A DNA stretch of 33,552 bases from Bacillota bacterium (GTDB lineage Bacteria; Bacillota; Clostridia; Peptostreptococcales; Anaerovoracaceae). The notes under the pieces are model-generated. The model was not told the origin of the DNA. It did not search any database and saw only the letters and a list, made by a program, of their open reading frames with translations. This document shows positions 16,370-23,704 of this stretch, one piece after another; position 1 is the stretch's first letter, and each line of letters starts with the position of its first letter. The stretch lies in contig JAQXGH010000040.1 in NCBI GenBank assembly GCA_029006195.1, positions 1 to 33,552 on the forward strand. Direction: 5' to 3'. Position numbers and translations under genes: made by a program.

Positions 16370-18889
16370 TTAAATCTTTCTAGTTACTATTTCTTTTTCT
16401 TCGATCAGCTTAACAAATATTTCTGCAAGCTTAGGATCGAACTGAGTACCTGCACCGTCCTTTATCTGCTGTGCAGCATACTCAATCGAAAGGCCTCTTC
16501 TATAAGGTCTGTCAGTAGTCATAGCATCGAATGAATCGGCAATCGCCAGACATCTAGCTGATACCGGAATATCTTCACCCGCAGTACCTCTAGGATATCC
16601 TCTGCCGTCCCATCTTTCGTGATGACCGATGGCAGCTGGAATAAGGTAATCCATTGAAGGAAGATGTCTGATCATATCGATGGATCCATTTACGTGGCCA
16701 CGCATAATTTCGAATTCCTCGTCAGTGAGCTTGCCTTCCTTCCCCAGGATGTATTCAGGAATGGAAATCTTACCAATGTCATGCAAAAGCCCCGCAGCGT
16801 AAACCATTCTGATCTGGTCATCATTCATGCCGTTGGCTGCAGCCAGAATAGCAGCATACTTCGCTACGTTCTTACTGTGCTGAGCAGTATAGTGGTCCTT
16901 GGCGTCGATGGCAGCGATGAGTGCGAATATAGTCTGTGATGATTCACCCAGAACTGTATTCTTATTCATCTCGATAAGTTTCTCTACCTTCTTACGCAGG
17001 TTGTATGTGATAGAATCGTTGCTCTTGAAAATAACGATATTATCCTTACCTCTGTTCTTAGCTCTGTAAACAGCCAGGTCAGTATTATCGATAAGTTCAG
17101 CGCAAGTTGAAGCTGCATGCGGTGCGACGCAGATGCCGCATGATGCAGTCAGTTTCTTATATGAAGATCTGATACCGAAGCTATTGATCTTAGCTATTTC
17201 TTCCTGAATGTGCAGAGCCATATTCTTAGCCATTCTAGCATCATATTCAGGGAGTATTACAGCGAATACCTTGCCGCTGTATCTGAATGCATAACCATTA
17301 TCGCCAGCTACGTGCTCGATAAGTTTAGCAATTCTCTTAAGAACTTCGTCGCCTTCATTAGCGCCATAGAGCTGGTTGTATAACTTGAAGTCATCAATGT
17401 CTATGAACATAAGTGCCAGATTGTCTCTGTCAGGTCTATCAAACTCCTGCTTGATAACCTTAGTGAAGTATCTATAGTTATAGATCTCAGTCATGGCATC
17501 TGTTCTAGCTTCTCTAGCCACCTGTTCATAGAGGCCTGCATTCTTCATGGCGATAGCGGAAATTGAACCAACTGTTGCCAGGAAGGCCATATCACCTGCT
17601 GTGAACTGGCTGTTCTTTTCTTTCTTTGACATGAGGACAAGACCAACAACTTCATTCTTATCCATAAGTGCCAGGATACAGGCGATATCAAGCTGCTTGA
17701 ACAGGAGCTTTTCGCTATCCCACATTGATAAGTATGAAGGGCTGCTCTCGAAGTCTCTCATAGTGAAACATGTTTCACCCATCTTAGCATAGTCAACGCA
17801 TGGGTTATCATCTCTAAGTGAGAATGATGAAGTAGCCAGTGGACTTGAAACATATCTGAATTTATACTCATTACCTTCATGCAGGCAAATATAAACATTC
17901 TGAGTTGCTATTTCTGACTTGATAGTATCAGACATTGTGGACATTACATTCTGAGTATCCAGAGTCTGTGATACTTCCTGTGAGAAGGATTTGATCAGTC
18001 TGTTCTGCTGTTCTTCTCTAGTGAACATAGCATCGATAAGCTTTCTCAGGAGAACGTAACACAAGGCCGTCATTAATACAGTGCCCAGTACTACAACCGT
18101 AATAGCTATGTCAGTTGGCATATCAACTTTATTTGTCAGGAAACTTACGAACGGATGAACGAAGTTCATTGTTACGAAGAGACATAACAGCACTGAAACG
18201 CAGACTACAGCACCTCTTGAAACCAGGAGAGTGAGTCTGAACATTCTCTTTCTGTAGAGTGACCATACAAGGAATCCCACAGTGATGATACCCGAGAGAG
18301 TATCATATGGGAATGTGTTGTTAGGTATGATCTGAAGCAGATTACCAAGAGCTATGATAATACATCCTGCAGTCATGGAGTTCATTCCAGGTGAACTAGT
18401 TCCAGTCTCCTTCTTCTTATTTCTTATTACCTTAGCAATTGATACTACGATACAAGCGAAGAAAGCATAAGGGATTGCGATTTTCCAGTCCATATTATAG
18501 ACAAATACGGTGCCTGCTTCTGTTTTAATAGGAACAGGAGGCTTAAGTATTACGCCCATAGCTGTAAGCACCAGAATAATAAGGGTGCCTATGGACCATA
18601 CTATCTTAAGGAAACTACCCTTAGTCTTGGTAAATGAGCATACGAATATATACGTAAGTACAGCTATGCAGAACAGCGATAGTATCGATACATAGTACCA
18701 GAAACTAAGCCCTGGATAGATCTGCAGACGCATCAGAATAGAGCCGATAGTCCAAAGCATAAATGACGTGAGAAGCGCAATAAATGCCTTGATTTCTTCG
18801 GTCTTCTTGGCAGCGATAAACGAAATAAAGATTATCGCATATCCGCACATTGCTATTAAGTTGATATAAAGAAAGGGAACATTACTCAT
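16370..18889 (-). CDS. Membrane signalling protein: N-terminal membrane sensor, GAF, degenerate GGDEF, HD-GYP
   Basis: An 839-residue protein. Residues 1-285 contain about eight to nine hydrophobic spans resembling the 7TM sensor region of some histidine kinases. A short helical linker leads to a GAF domain (~300-455), a GGDEF domain (~465-625) and an HD-GYP domain (~650-835). The GGDEF active site is degenerate: the GGDEF pentapeptide reads SGKVF (538-542) and the expected ND after FKLY is NQ, so diguanylate cyclase activity is unlikely. HD-GYP is intact: H703-D704 in LLHDIGK, HHERWDGRGYP (756-766). HD-GYP proteins hydrolyse cyclic di-GMP, so a membrane-controlled phosphodiesterase is likely. 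Its start overlaps the GH3-like gene by 4 bases (ATGA). Confidence 0.92.
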   Translation of the reverse strand: MSNVPFLYINLIAMCGYAIIFISFIAAKKTEEIKAFIALLTSFMLWTIGSILMRLQIYPGLSFWYYVSILSLFCIAVLTYIFVCSFTKTKGSFLKIVWSIGTLIILVLTAMGVILKPPVPIKTEAGTVFVYNMDWKIAIPYAFFACIVVSIAKVIRNKKKETGTSSPGMNSMTAGCIIIALGNLLQIIPNNTFPYDTLSGIITVGFLVWSLYRKRMFRLTLLVSRGAVVCVSVLLCLFVTMNFVHPFVSFLTNKVDMPTDIAITVVVLGTVLMTALCYVLLRKLIDAMFTREEQQNRLIKSFSQEVSQTLDTQNVMSTMSDTIKSEIATQNVYICLHEGNEYKFRYVSSPLATSSFSLRDDNPCVDYAKMGETCFTMRDFESSPSYLSMWDSEKLLFKQLDIACILALMDKNEVVGLVLMSKKEKNSQFTAGDMAFLATVGSISAIAMKNAGLYEQVAREARTDAMTEIYNYRYFTKVIKQEFDRPDRDNLALMFIDIDDFKLYNQLYGANEGDEVLKRIAKLIEHVAGDNGYAFRYSGKVFAVILPEYDARMAKNMALHIQEEIAKINSFGIRSSYKKLTASCGICVAPHAASTCAELIDNTDLAVYRAKNRGKDNIVIFKSNDSITYNLRKKVEKLIEMNKNTVLGESSQTIFALIAAIDAKDHYTAQHSKNVAKYAAILAAANGMNDDQIRMVYAAGLLHDIGKISIPEYILGKEGKLTDEEFEIMRGHVNGSIDMIRHLPSMDYLIPAAIGHHERWDGRGYPRGTAGEDIPVSARCLAIADSFDAMTTDRPYRRGLSIEYAAQQIKDGAGTQFDPKLAEIFVKLIEEKEIVTRKI

Positions 18890-20478
18890 ATCTGATATCT
18901 CAACATTGCGGAAACATCCATCATGCTGGCATTGATCTTAGGCAGCGTGCGGCCTGTTTCTCTGCAAAAGGCTTTCATTGTGCCGTGCTTAAGTACGGTT
19001 ATCTTTAACGGTTCCATATTGAGGAGCTTCTTCAGGTCATCATAATCACTGTCAAATGCCTTGAAGTAAGTTGCCAGGTGTTCAGTAAGAACTCTCTTAC
19101 TAACAACGTCTGACTCCTGTGCGTCCTCTGAGATTTCTATATACATGTGCATATAAGGATTATCATTTCTGTCGAATTCTTTCCTAGCGATCCAATCATC
19201 AATGCCAAGTTTAGATAATCTAACGGTTTCTGCAATAGCAGTTTCGGTGATACGTGTGAAGCTGGCAATATCAATTACGCTAGGGATTCTGTCATAGAAT
19301 GAGAATCTAGGCAGTTCACCTGTTGATGCAGCGCTCACACAGTGATATACATCACCAATTCTATATCTCATGAATGCTCCTCCATGAAGAACACTCAGTA
19401 CTATTTCATAATTCTCACCCTCTGTAACCTCGTTCATGAGTACAGTATTTGGCTTATATGAACGGTCCTTAAGATTCTTAAGGTATTCCTGTTCAGGAAT
19501 GAATTCATAGAAGCAAGCATCAGGGAATAAAGTCATTCCCCTCTTCATGAGTGATTCTGAACCAATGCAAGTAGCTTCAGTACCTGCAGCTATTTCAATA
19601 GGATCGATGCCCCAGGCATTTGTCAGTCTTTCTCTATAGTGACTGGCATCAGTACCCGTACAAACGAAACCCTTAAGCTTAAATACATCCTTAGGATAGA
19701 TAGGTCTGCCTTCCTTCTTAGAAGTGTATTTAGCCTTAATGAATCTGGCAATGAATATAGGTGAAATCGGAGTCTTGCTCTTACCTGATCCGCTGCTTGC
19801 AGAGCCTCCAGTCATATCGCTGAAACTCTCAGTTATATAGTTAGCGACTGCAGCATTTGCGAAAAAGTAGTCAGCTCCACCTGACATTGCCATCTTGAAG
19901 CCTTGCTTGATTCTCTTAGAAAAGCTGCCGATGGAAGCATCGTTACTAGGCAGCCATTCGAAATCAATGGCTTCATCAAGAAGCGACGGAATAAGTCCTG
20001 ACATGTACGGAAGCGGTGCTCCGCCATAAAGAACCCTGTCGCCCTTCTTAACGTTTATCTGTCCCTTCTCCTTAGCCGAAATGAGGATAGTAAGTGCGGA
20101 CAGATTGTGTCTATATGTATCAAGCATGCTTCTGGTATAAGGCGCAACTTTAACAGGCTTAAGACCGCCCTCCCATGTTGTCTGGATCCATATTACAGGT
20201 TCGCCAGGCAGCATGTCCTTACGCTTAGCCAGAAGGATATCCGCATAATCATCATATGTTGTGAGTGGGAAATTGTCTCTGAAGTCGTCAATAGACTTGA
20301 ATTTTTTACCTTTTAACAGACTCTTGCCGAGGCCTGATTCAGACCAAACATTAATCTGTTCAGTCATGAGTCTGTTCTGGATGTTCATATACTCGTCAAT
20401 ATCCAAATCCATGAAACCACAGTATTCCTGCCATAATTGTTTGGAAGAATATTCTTTTAACTGTTGCTGAAATCTCAT
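18886..20478 (-). CDS. GH3-like acyl-acid adenylating ligase (GH3 auxin-responsive family)
   Basis: A 530-residue member of the GH3 fold of acyl-adenylating enzymes; plant GH3 proteins join jasmonate or auxin to amino acids. Matching stretches are FPLTTYDDYADIL (70-82), the phosphate-loop region IQTTWEGGLKP (98-108), the IEIAAGTEATCIGSE segment (295-309) equivalent to the acyl/ATP motif, RYRIGDV (371-377) and FSFYDRIPSVIDIASF. The glycine/serine loop is less canonical than the plant TSSGT form. Substrates are unknown; assigning amidation of a carboxylic acid is family inference. It lies 2 bases after the ICMT-like gene, with AGGGA inside that gene's end as ribosome-binding site, and overlaps the HD-GYP gene. 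Confidence 0.82.
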   Translation of the reverse strand: MRFQQQLKEYSSKQLWQEYCGFMDLDIDEYMNIQNRLMTEQINVWSESGLGKSLLKGKKFKSIDDFRDNFPLTTYDDYADILLAKRKDMLPGEPVIWIQTTWEGGLKPVKVAPYTRSMLDTYRHNLSALTILISAKEKGQINVKKGDRVLYGGAPLPYMSGLIPSLLDEAIDFEWLPSNDASIGSFSKRIKQGFKMAMSGGADYFFANAAVANYITESFSDMTGGSASSGSGKSKTPISPIFIARFIKAKYTSKKEGRPIYPKDVFKLKGFVCTGTDASHYRERLTNAWGIDPIEIAAGTEATCIGSESLMKRGMTLFPDACFYEFIPEQEYLKNLKDRSYKPNTVLMNEVTEGENYEIVLSVLHGGAFMRYRIGDVYHCVSAASTGELPRFSFYDRIPSVIDIASFTRITETAIAETVRLSKLGIDDWIARKEFDRNDNPYMHMYIEISEDAQESDVVSKRVLTEHLATYFKAFDSDYDDLKKLLNMEPLKITVLKHGTMKAFCRETGRTLPKINASMMDVSAMLRYQI

Positions 20479-20480
20479 GG

Positions 20481-21041
20481 TTATTCCCTAAAGTCCTTTA
20501 AGCATTTAGCTATACTACTAGTGCTTGGGATAAGAAATGGAGTGTTTCTCTTATACTCGTCGTAACCGGAAAGAAGTGCCGGGAACACAAGTATATCTTC
20601 AAAGACTATAAGCAGAAAATTCAGTCCGCATAGAATCAAAGCGCCCATGGCTGTCATATGCGTACTCAAGAAAAGACATGCATAAAGCAAAATGAAAAAC
20701 AGTACCCCAGGGTGTCTGCAAAGCGCATACATACGCGTAGTTGTAGCTACCCTGTCATTACCTGACGTGTTATTAGAGTAGGCCTCGTCCATATCGAACG
20801 AAAAGAATAGCGAATAAAATTCTGCCACTAGCATCAGCAGACAAACCAACCAAATCACTACCCTTGCTGCCAAACCAAAACACAGCTCACCGTCACCTCT
20901 AAAGCACTGCCATACAGTGGATACCAGCAGTAATGCGAATCCAACAGGGAAACAAATTTTCAGCCAAGCCTTATTAAGCTTCCAGTCATTAAAATCATTA
21001 ATGAAGAACAGTGCAAAAGCAACGATTCCGGTAATGTACAA
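20481..21041 (-). CDS. Integral-membrane methyltransferase, isoprenylcysteine carboxyl methyltransferase-like
   Basis: A small membrane protein (~186 residues) with about five hydrophobic spans. The C-terminal half has the hallmark of the ICMT/PEMT group that uses S-adenosylmethionine: YALCRHPGVLFF, then two membrane spans, then FEDILVFPALLSGYDEYKRN and TPFLIP (family pattern RHP...E...GxEYxxY...PxxxP). Bacterial relatives methylate varied lipids or carboxylates; the substrate is unknown. No ATG start fits. TTG at 21041 has GGGG 8 bases upstream; TTG at 21047 is in frame but only 2 bases after it. First gene of the GH3/HD-GYP operon. Confidence 0.75.
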   Translation of the reverse strand: MYITGIVAFALFFINDFNDWKLNKAWLKICFPVGFALLLVSTVWQCFRGDGELCFGLAARVVIWLVCLLMLVAEFYSLFFSFDMDEAYSNNTSGNDRVATTTRMYALCRHPGVLFFILLYACLFLSTHMTAMGALILCGLNFLLIVFEDILVFPALLSGYDEYKRNTPFLIPSTSSIAKCLKDFRE

Positions 21042-21083
21042 CTTCAAATCCCCTCTAAAAATTTATACTAATGAGCACATCAT

Positions 21084-21113
21084 ATTATACATCACTAACT
21101 TACAGAATAGCAA
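21084..21113 (-). promoter_or_regulatory. Promoter of the ICMT-like/GH3-like/HD-GYP operon
   Basis: Minus-strand TTGCTA (21108-21113) and TATAAT (21084-21089) have an 18-base spacer. The expected transcript starts about 35 bases before the TTG start codon. A second TATAAA closer to the gene lacks a -35. Confidence 0.6.
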
Positions 21114-21129
21114 GATAATTCAAACACAT

Positions 21130-21160
21130 AAAAAGAGGGCCTAAACCCTCTTTTTTGTTG
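21130..21160. terminator. Terminator of the agmatine deiminase gene
   Basis: AAAAAGAGGG (21130-21139), a 6-base loop and CCCTCTTTTT (21146-21155) form a 10-bp perfect stem flanked by A and T runs on both sides. It lies just past the aguA stop on the minus strand and works in that direction. Confidence 0.88.
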
Positions 21161-21163
21161 ATT

Positions 21164-22261
21164 TTATCCTCTTTTTGGCATCTGCTGTGTGATGCAGTGA
21201 ATGTTACCGCCGCCGTAAACGATTTCTCTAGTAAATACGCCAACAACTTCTCTTTCAGGGAACATTTCTTGAACCTGCTTAATAGCAAGTTCGTCATTAA
21301 CATCGCCATACTGCGGAATAACAACGCCGCCATTTACAATAAGGAAATTCATGTATGATGCGATGCACACTTCACCAGCTTCACGCGGAATAGTGCCTTC
21401 AACATAGTCGATATCTTCCTCGCCAGTATATTTAACAGCTTCCTTAGGAAGATCAAGCTTATGAACCTTAAGTCTTCTGCCCTTAGCATCTGTCTGACGT
21501 AAAAGGAATTCATATGTTTCGTGTGCCACCTTGTAGAACGGATTGTTTTCATCTTCTGTCCAAATACAAGCAACTTCACCAGGTCTAACGAAACAAGCCA
21601 CATCATCGATATGTCCATTAGTTTCGTCCGGATCAATACCATCCTTAACCCAAATTACCTTCTCAGCATTCAGGTATTCCTTCAGCATATCCTCGATTTC
21701 AGTCTTAGTCATGTGCGGATTTCTGCCCTTGCTAAGCAGACACATTTCAGTAGTAAGAACAGTACCTTCGCCATCAACATGAAAAGCACCGCCTTCAAGT
21801 ACGAATCCCTTAGTCTTATATGAATCAACATTTTCAACTTCGCAAAGCTTCTGAGCTACCATTTCATCCTGATCCCATGGGAAGTAAAGGCCATCAACAA
21901 GACCTCCCCAAGCATTGAATTCCCAGTCAACAGCTCTAAGGTCACCTTCATCATTCTTAATAAAAGTAGGACCGCAGTCTCTAACCCAAGCATCATTACT
22001 TGTCATTTCAATTACTCTGATTTCAGGCGGCAGCCTCTTAAGAACATTCTTATACTGTCCAGGACTTGCCAGCATAGTAACCGGTTCAAACTGGCTAATC
22101 GCCATAGCCACATCACCAAAAGCCTTCTGAGCAGGCTTAGCTCCATTTCTCCAATTGTCGTTTCTTTCAGGCCAAAGCATGAATACCTGTTCCTGCTCTT
22201 CGAATTCAGCAGGCATTCTGTATCCGTCAGCCTTAGGTGTTGATTTTAATCTTTTAGCCAT
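21164..22261 (-). CDS. aguA: Agmatine deiminase, AguA
   Basis: Hydrolyses agmatine to N-carbamoylputrescine and ammonia, in a polyamine or energy pathway; cytoplasmic. 365 residues, as usual. The guanidine-modifying-enzyme motifs are intact: NDAWVRDCGPTF (89-100), FVLEGGAFHVDG, TNGHIDDVACF with H217, and the nucleophile C356 in GGGNIHCITQQ. No putrescine carbamoyltransferase, antiporter or carbamate kinase gene is beside it, so the usual agmatine-deiminase operon is not complete here. AGAGAG lies 6 bases before the ATG. It has its own promoter and terminator. Confidence 0.97.
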   Translation of the reverse strand: MAKRLKSTPKADGYRMPAEFEEQEQVFMLWPERNDNWRNGAKPAQKAFGDVAMAISQFEPVTMLASPGQYKNVLKRLPPEIRVIEMTSNDAWVRDCGPTFIKNDEGDLRAVDWEFNAWGGLVDGLYFPWDQDEMVAQKLCEVENVDSYKTKGFVLEGGAFHVDGEGTVLTTEMCLLSKGRNPHMTKTEIEDMLKEYLNAEKVIWVKDGIDPDETNGHIDDVACFVRPGEVACIWTEDENNPFYKVAHETYEFLLRQTDAKGRRLKVHKLDLPKEAVKYTGEEDIDYVEGTIPREAGEVCIASYMNFLIVNGGVVIPQYGDVNDELAIKQVQEMFPEREVVGVFTREIVYGGGNIHCITQQMPKRG

Positions 22262-22307
22262 TTTTTCTCTCCATTTGTTTTTTTGTGTTTTCTCTCCACT
22301 TAATTTA

Positions 22308-22336
22308 TATATACATTATTAACTTGAGGGGCGCAA
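22308..22336 (-). promoter_or_regulatory. Likely aguA promoter
   Basis: Minus-strand TTGCGC (22331-22336) and TATATA (22308-22313) are separated by 17 bases. The leader to the aguA ATG would be about 40 bases and contains GGAGAGAAAA twice, the second copy being the ribosome-binding site. Moderately supported; the AT-rich context offers other -10 choices. Confidence 0.5.
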
Positions 22337-22400
22337 GACACTTATTTGCTTTCTATTTGTTATTTGCAAGTGGTTGAAATGGCGCATAGAACCTCGGTAT

Positions 22401-22471
22401 GAGCCAAAGTAGACCAAAAGTTTATATAGGGTGTACTTTAGTCTACTATCTAAAACAATCTACTTTGGCTC
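22401..22471. repeat. 13-bp perfect inverted repeat with a nested third copy, upstream of aguA
   Basis: GAGCCAAAGTAGA (22401-22413) and TCTACTTTGGCTC (22459-22471) are exact reverse complements 45 bases apart. Inside the loop, GTCTACT (22441-22447) is also complementary to AGTAGAC at 22408-22414, so the left arm can pair with either partner. It is not followed by a T run on either strand and lies between the upstream gene's terminator and the aguA promoter. It could be a regulator site or alternative RNA structure; function unknown. Confidence 0.6.
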
Positions 22472-22476
22472 TTAAA

Positions 22477-22510
22477 TAAAAAACTGCCGCACCTTTAATC
22501 AGTGCAGCAG
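22477..22510 (-). terminator. Terminator of the 171-residue hypothetical gene
   Basis: On the minus strand CTGCTGCAC (22502-22510) pairs with GTGCGGCAG (22484-22492), 9 bp with one G-U pair, followed directly by TTTTTTATTT. It lies 17 bases past the stop codon of the 22528-23043 gene. Confidence 0.85.
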
Positions 22511-22527
22511 CTTGAAAATACATTCTT

Positions 22528-23043
22528 CTATTTAGCTGGTGGCAGCTCCTTAGCCCAGTGGTAAAGATTTACCATAGCATCTACTCTTTCGAGATAGAAC
22601 TTAGAGCCAGTAGTGTGTTCGAATCTGTGTCTCAGCACCTTCTTATCCTTATACCAACCTTCTGGCGGCTCTACATCAATAGCAGCAGATAATTCAATAA
22701 AGGCATCCGGCTCAACTTCATTGATCAGAATAACCTTTCTTCTATTCTTCTTAGCAGGCTGAATATCAATGCAGCCATGATAGCACATTGTATCTGCAAA
22801 GAACTGCTTCAGTTCAGCATCAGTCATCTCATTATCCTGTGAAACAAGGCATTCACCTTCAACCTTCAGTCCGATATGACCAATTGAACTCTTAGTAACG
22901 CTATATCCCTTCTTCATAAGCGCACAAACTGCAGGAGCTATCAGTTCTTCACATTCAAAGAAATCATACTTCTTCTGGTTACCAACTTCTTCCTTAGGTG
23001 CGTCTACGAAAATTGTGTAATCTACTTTTCTTATATATGCCAT
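22528..23043 (-). CDS. Hypothetical protein, 171 residues
   Basis: I do not recognise this protein. It is soluble in appearance: no signal peptide or membrane span, mixed alpha/beta pattern, acidic in the middle and basic near residues 100-105. Five cysteines occur, two of them in DTMCYHGCIDIQ. The gene looks real: clear AAGGAAG ribosome-binding site, ATG start, its own terminator, and codon use like its neighbours. It is flanked by the tandem repeat array upstream and agmatine deiminase downstream, which suggest nothing specific about function. Confidence 0.8.
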   Translation of the reverse strand: MAYIRKVDYTIFVDAPKEEVGNQKKYDFFECEELIAPAVCALMKKGYSVTKSSIGHIGLKVEGECLVSQDNEMTDAELKQFFADTMCYHGCIDIQPAKKNRRKVILINEVEPDAFIELSAAIDVEPPEGWYKDKKVLRHRFEHTTGSKFYLERVDAMVNLYHWAKELPPAK

Positions 23044-23076
23044 AATATCACTCTTCCTTTATCTAATACTTATACT

Positions 23077-23106
23077 AATGTATCATATTAAGGCTACTTA
23101 TGGCAA
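23077..23106 (-). promoter_or_regulatory. Weak candidate promoter for the hypothetical gene
   Basis: Minus-strand TTGCCA (23101-23106) and TACATT (23077-23082) with an 18-base spacer, about 35 bases before the ATG. Other AT-rich hexamers nearby could serve instead. Confidence 0.35.
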
Positions 23107-23198
23107 TTATTAATGTGCATTTCCTTATTTTAATATGCATCAGGTTTATAAGCGGTGCGGTTAAGATCGACCAGGCGCTTATGTTAGTCGAGAAGCGC

Positions 23199-23390
23199 CA
23201 GGTGTGATGGATTGCCCTATTTTCTCTATTTCCGTCACACTTCGGCAGCGCCCGCTCAAATCAGCAGCACTCAGGTGTGACGGATTGCTCTCTTTTTGCT
23301 ATTTCCGTCACACCTCGCGGGCGCCCACGCAAGCAGACAGCACTCAGGTGTGACGGATTGCCCGCTTTTTTCTATTTCCGTCACACCTCG
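23199..23390. repeat. Three tandem 73-bp repeats, each with a 12-bp hairpin
   Basis: A 46-bp unit recurs at 23199-23244, 23272-23317 and 23345-23390, exactly 73 bases apart, with 27-base spacers that also resemble each other and end in AGCACT. Each unit carries AGGTGTGACGGA and its reverse complement TCCGTCACACCT around a pyrimidine-rich 22-base loop. Copy 1 differs at two stem positions, both giving G-U type pairs in one strand. Flanking small hairpins are GGCGCTT/AAGCGCC (23174-23199) and GGCGAGCGC/GCGCTCGCC (23394-23415). The stretch is richer in GC than its surroundings. 23044-23471 contains no convincing gene. It resembles no insertion sequence or CRISPR array that I know. Confidence 0.85.
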
Positions 23391-23425
23391 ACAGGCGAGC
23401 GCCCACGCGCTCGCCGCCCCGCCTC

Positions 23426-23464
23426 AAAAAACAAAAAACACCGAGAACAATTTCTCAGTGTTTT
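23426..23464 (-). terminator. Terminator after tRNA-Asp
   Basis: On the minus strand AAAACACTGAGAA (23452-23464) pairs with TTCTCGGTGTTTT (23435-23447), with one G-U pair and a 4-base loop, followed by TTGTTTTTTG. It starts 8 bases after the tRNA CCA end. Confidence 0.88.
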
Positions 23465-23471
23465 CATAATT

Positions 23472-23548
23472 TGGCGATCCGGAACGGGCTCGAACCGTCG
23501 ACCTCCAGCGTGACAGGCTGGCATTCTAACCAACTGAACTACCGGACC
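23472..23548 (-). tRNA. tRNA-Asp (anticodon GTC)
   Basis: A 77-base cloverleaf on the minus strand. The acceptor GGTCCGG pairs with CCGGATC (one G-T pair), the D arm contains AGTTGGTTAGA, the anticodon arm is CCAGC-CTGTCAC-GCTGG with GTC in the middle, and the T arm is GACGG-TTCGAGC-CCGTT. Discriminator G and an encoded CCA end complete it. The sequence is close to standard bacterial tRNA-Asp. It stands alone with its own promoter and terminator. Confidence 0.97.
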
Positions 23549-23580
23549 GCATTGCCTCGCTTAGTGCAGCGCGCTCAATT

Positions 23581-23609
23581 ATATTAGCATAGCATACTGC
23601 CTAATGCAA
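23581..23609 (-). promoter_or_regulatory. tRNA-Asp promoter
   Basis: Minus-strand TTGCAT (23604-23609) and TAATAT (23581-23586) have a 17-base spacer and lie about 33 bases before the mature tRNA 5' end, a normal distance for a tRNA promoter. Confidence 0.65.
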
Positions 23610-23661
23610 GGCCTTTTATAACATTTTTTCTACAAATTTCTATATTTTTATAATTACCCCC

Positions 23662-23704
23662 TAACGCTGTACGTCAGCTGTCTGTAAGCTGTCCGTCAGC
23701 GTTA
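23662..23704. repeat. Inverted and direct repeats at the end of the TetR gene
   Basis: TAACGCTG (23662-23669) and CAGCGTTA (23697-23704) are perfect reverse complements. Between them GCTGTACGTCAGC and GCTGTCCGTCAGC are near-identical direct repeats. The right arm includes the TetR stop codon. There is no T run afterwards on the minus strand, so it is not a standard terminator. Confidence 0.6.

Noticed and set aside
17250-17420. Active diguanylate cyclase assignment for the GGDEF domain
   Set aside because: GGDEF reads SGKVF and the conserved ND is NQ; metal-binding residues are missing.
22262-22285. Tiny leader peptide (ATG GAG AGA AAA AAT GGC TAA) overlapping the aguA start
   Set aside because: Six codons, the ribosome-binding site lies too far upstream, and its sequence is itself the aguA ribosome-binding site.
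23199-23390. Array considered as a CRISPR locus
   Set aside because: Only three units, repeat (46) longer than spacer (27), spacers resemble each other, and no cas genes nearby.
23277-23513. 78-codon plus-strand open frame across the repeat array and tRNA
   Set aside because: It runs antisense through tRNA-Asp and ends in the GTGSNRRPPA-like peptide known from spurious translations of tRNA genes; no ribosome-binding site.
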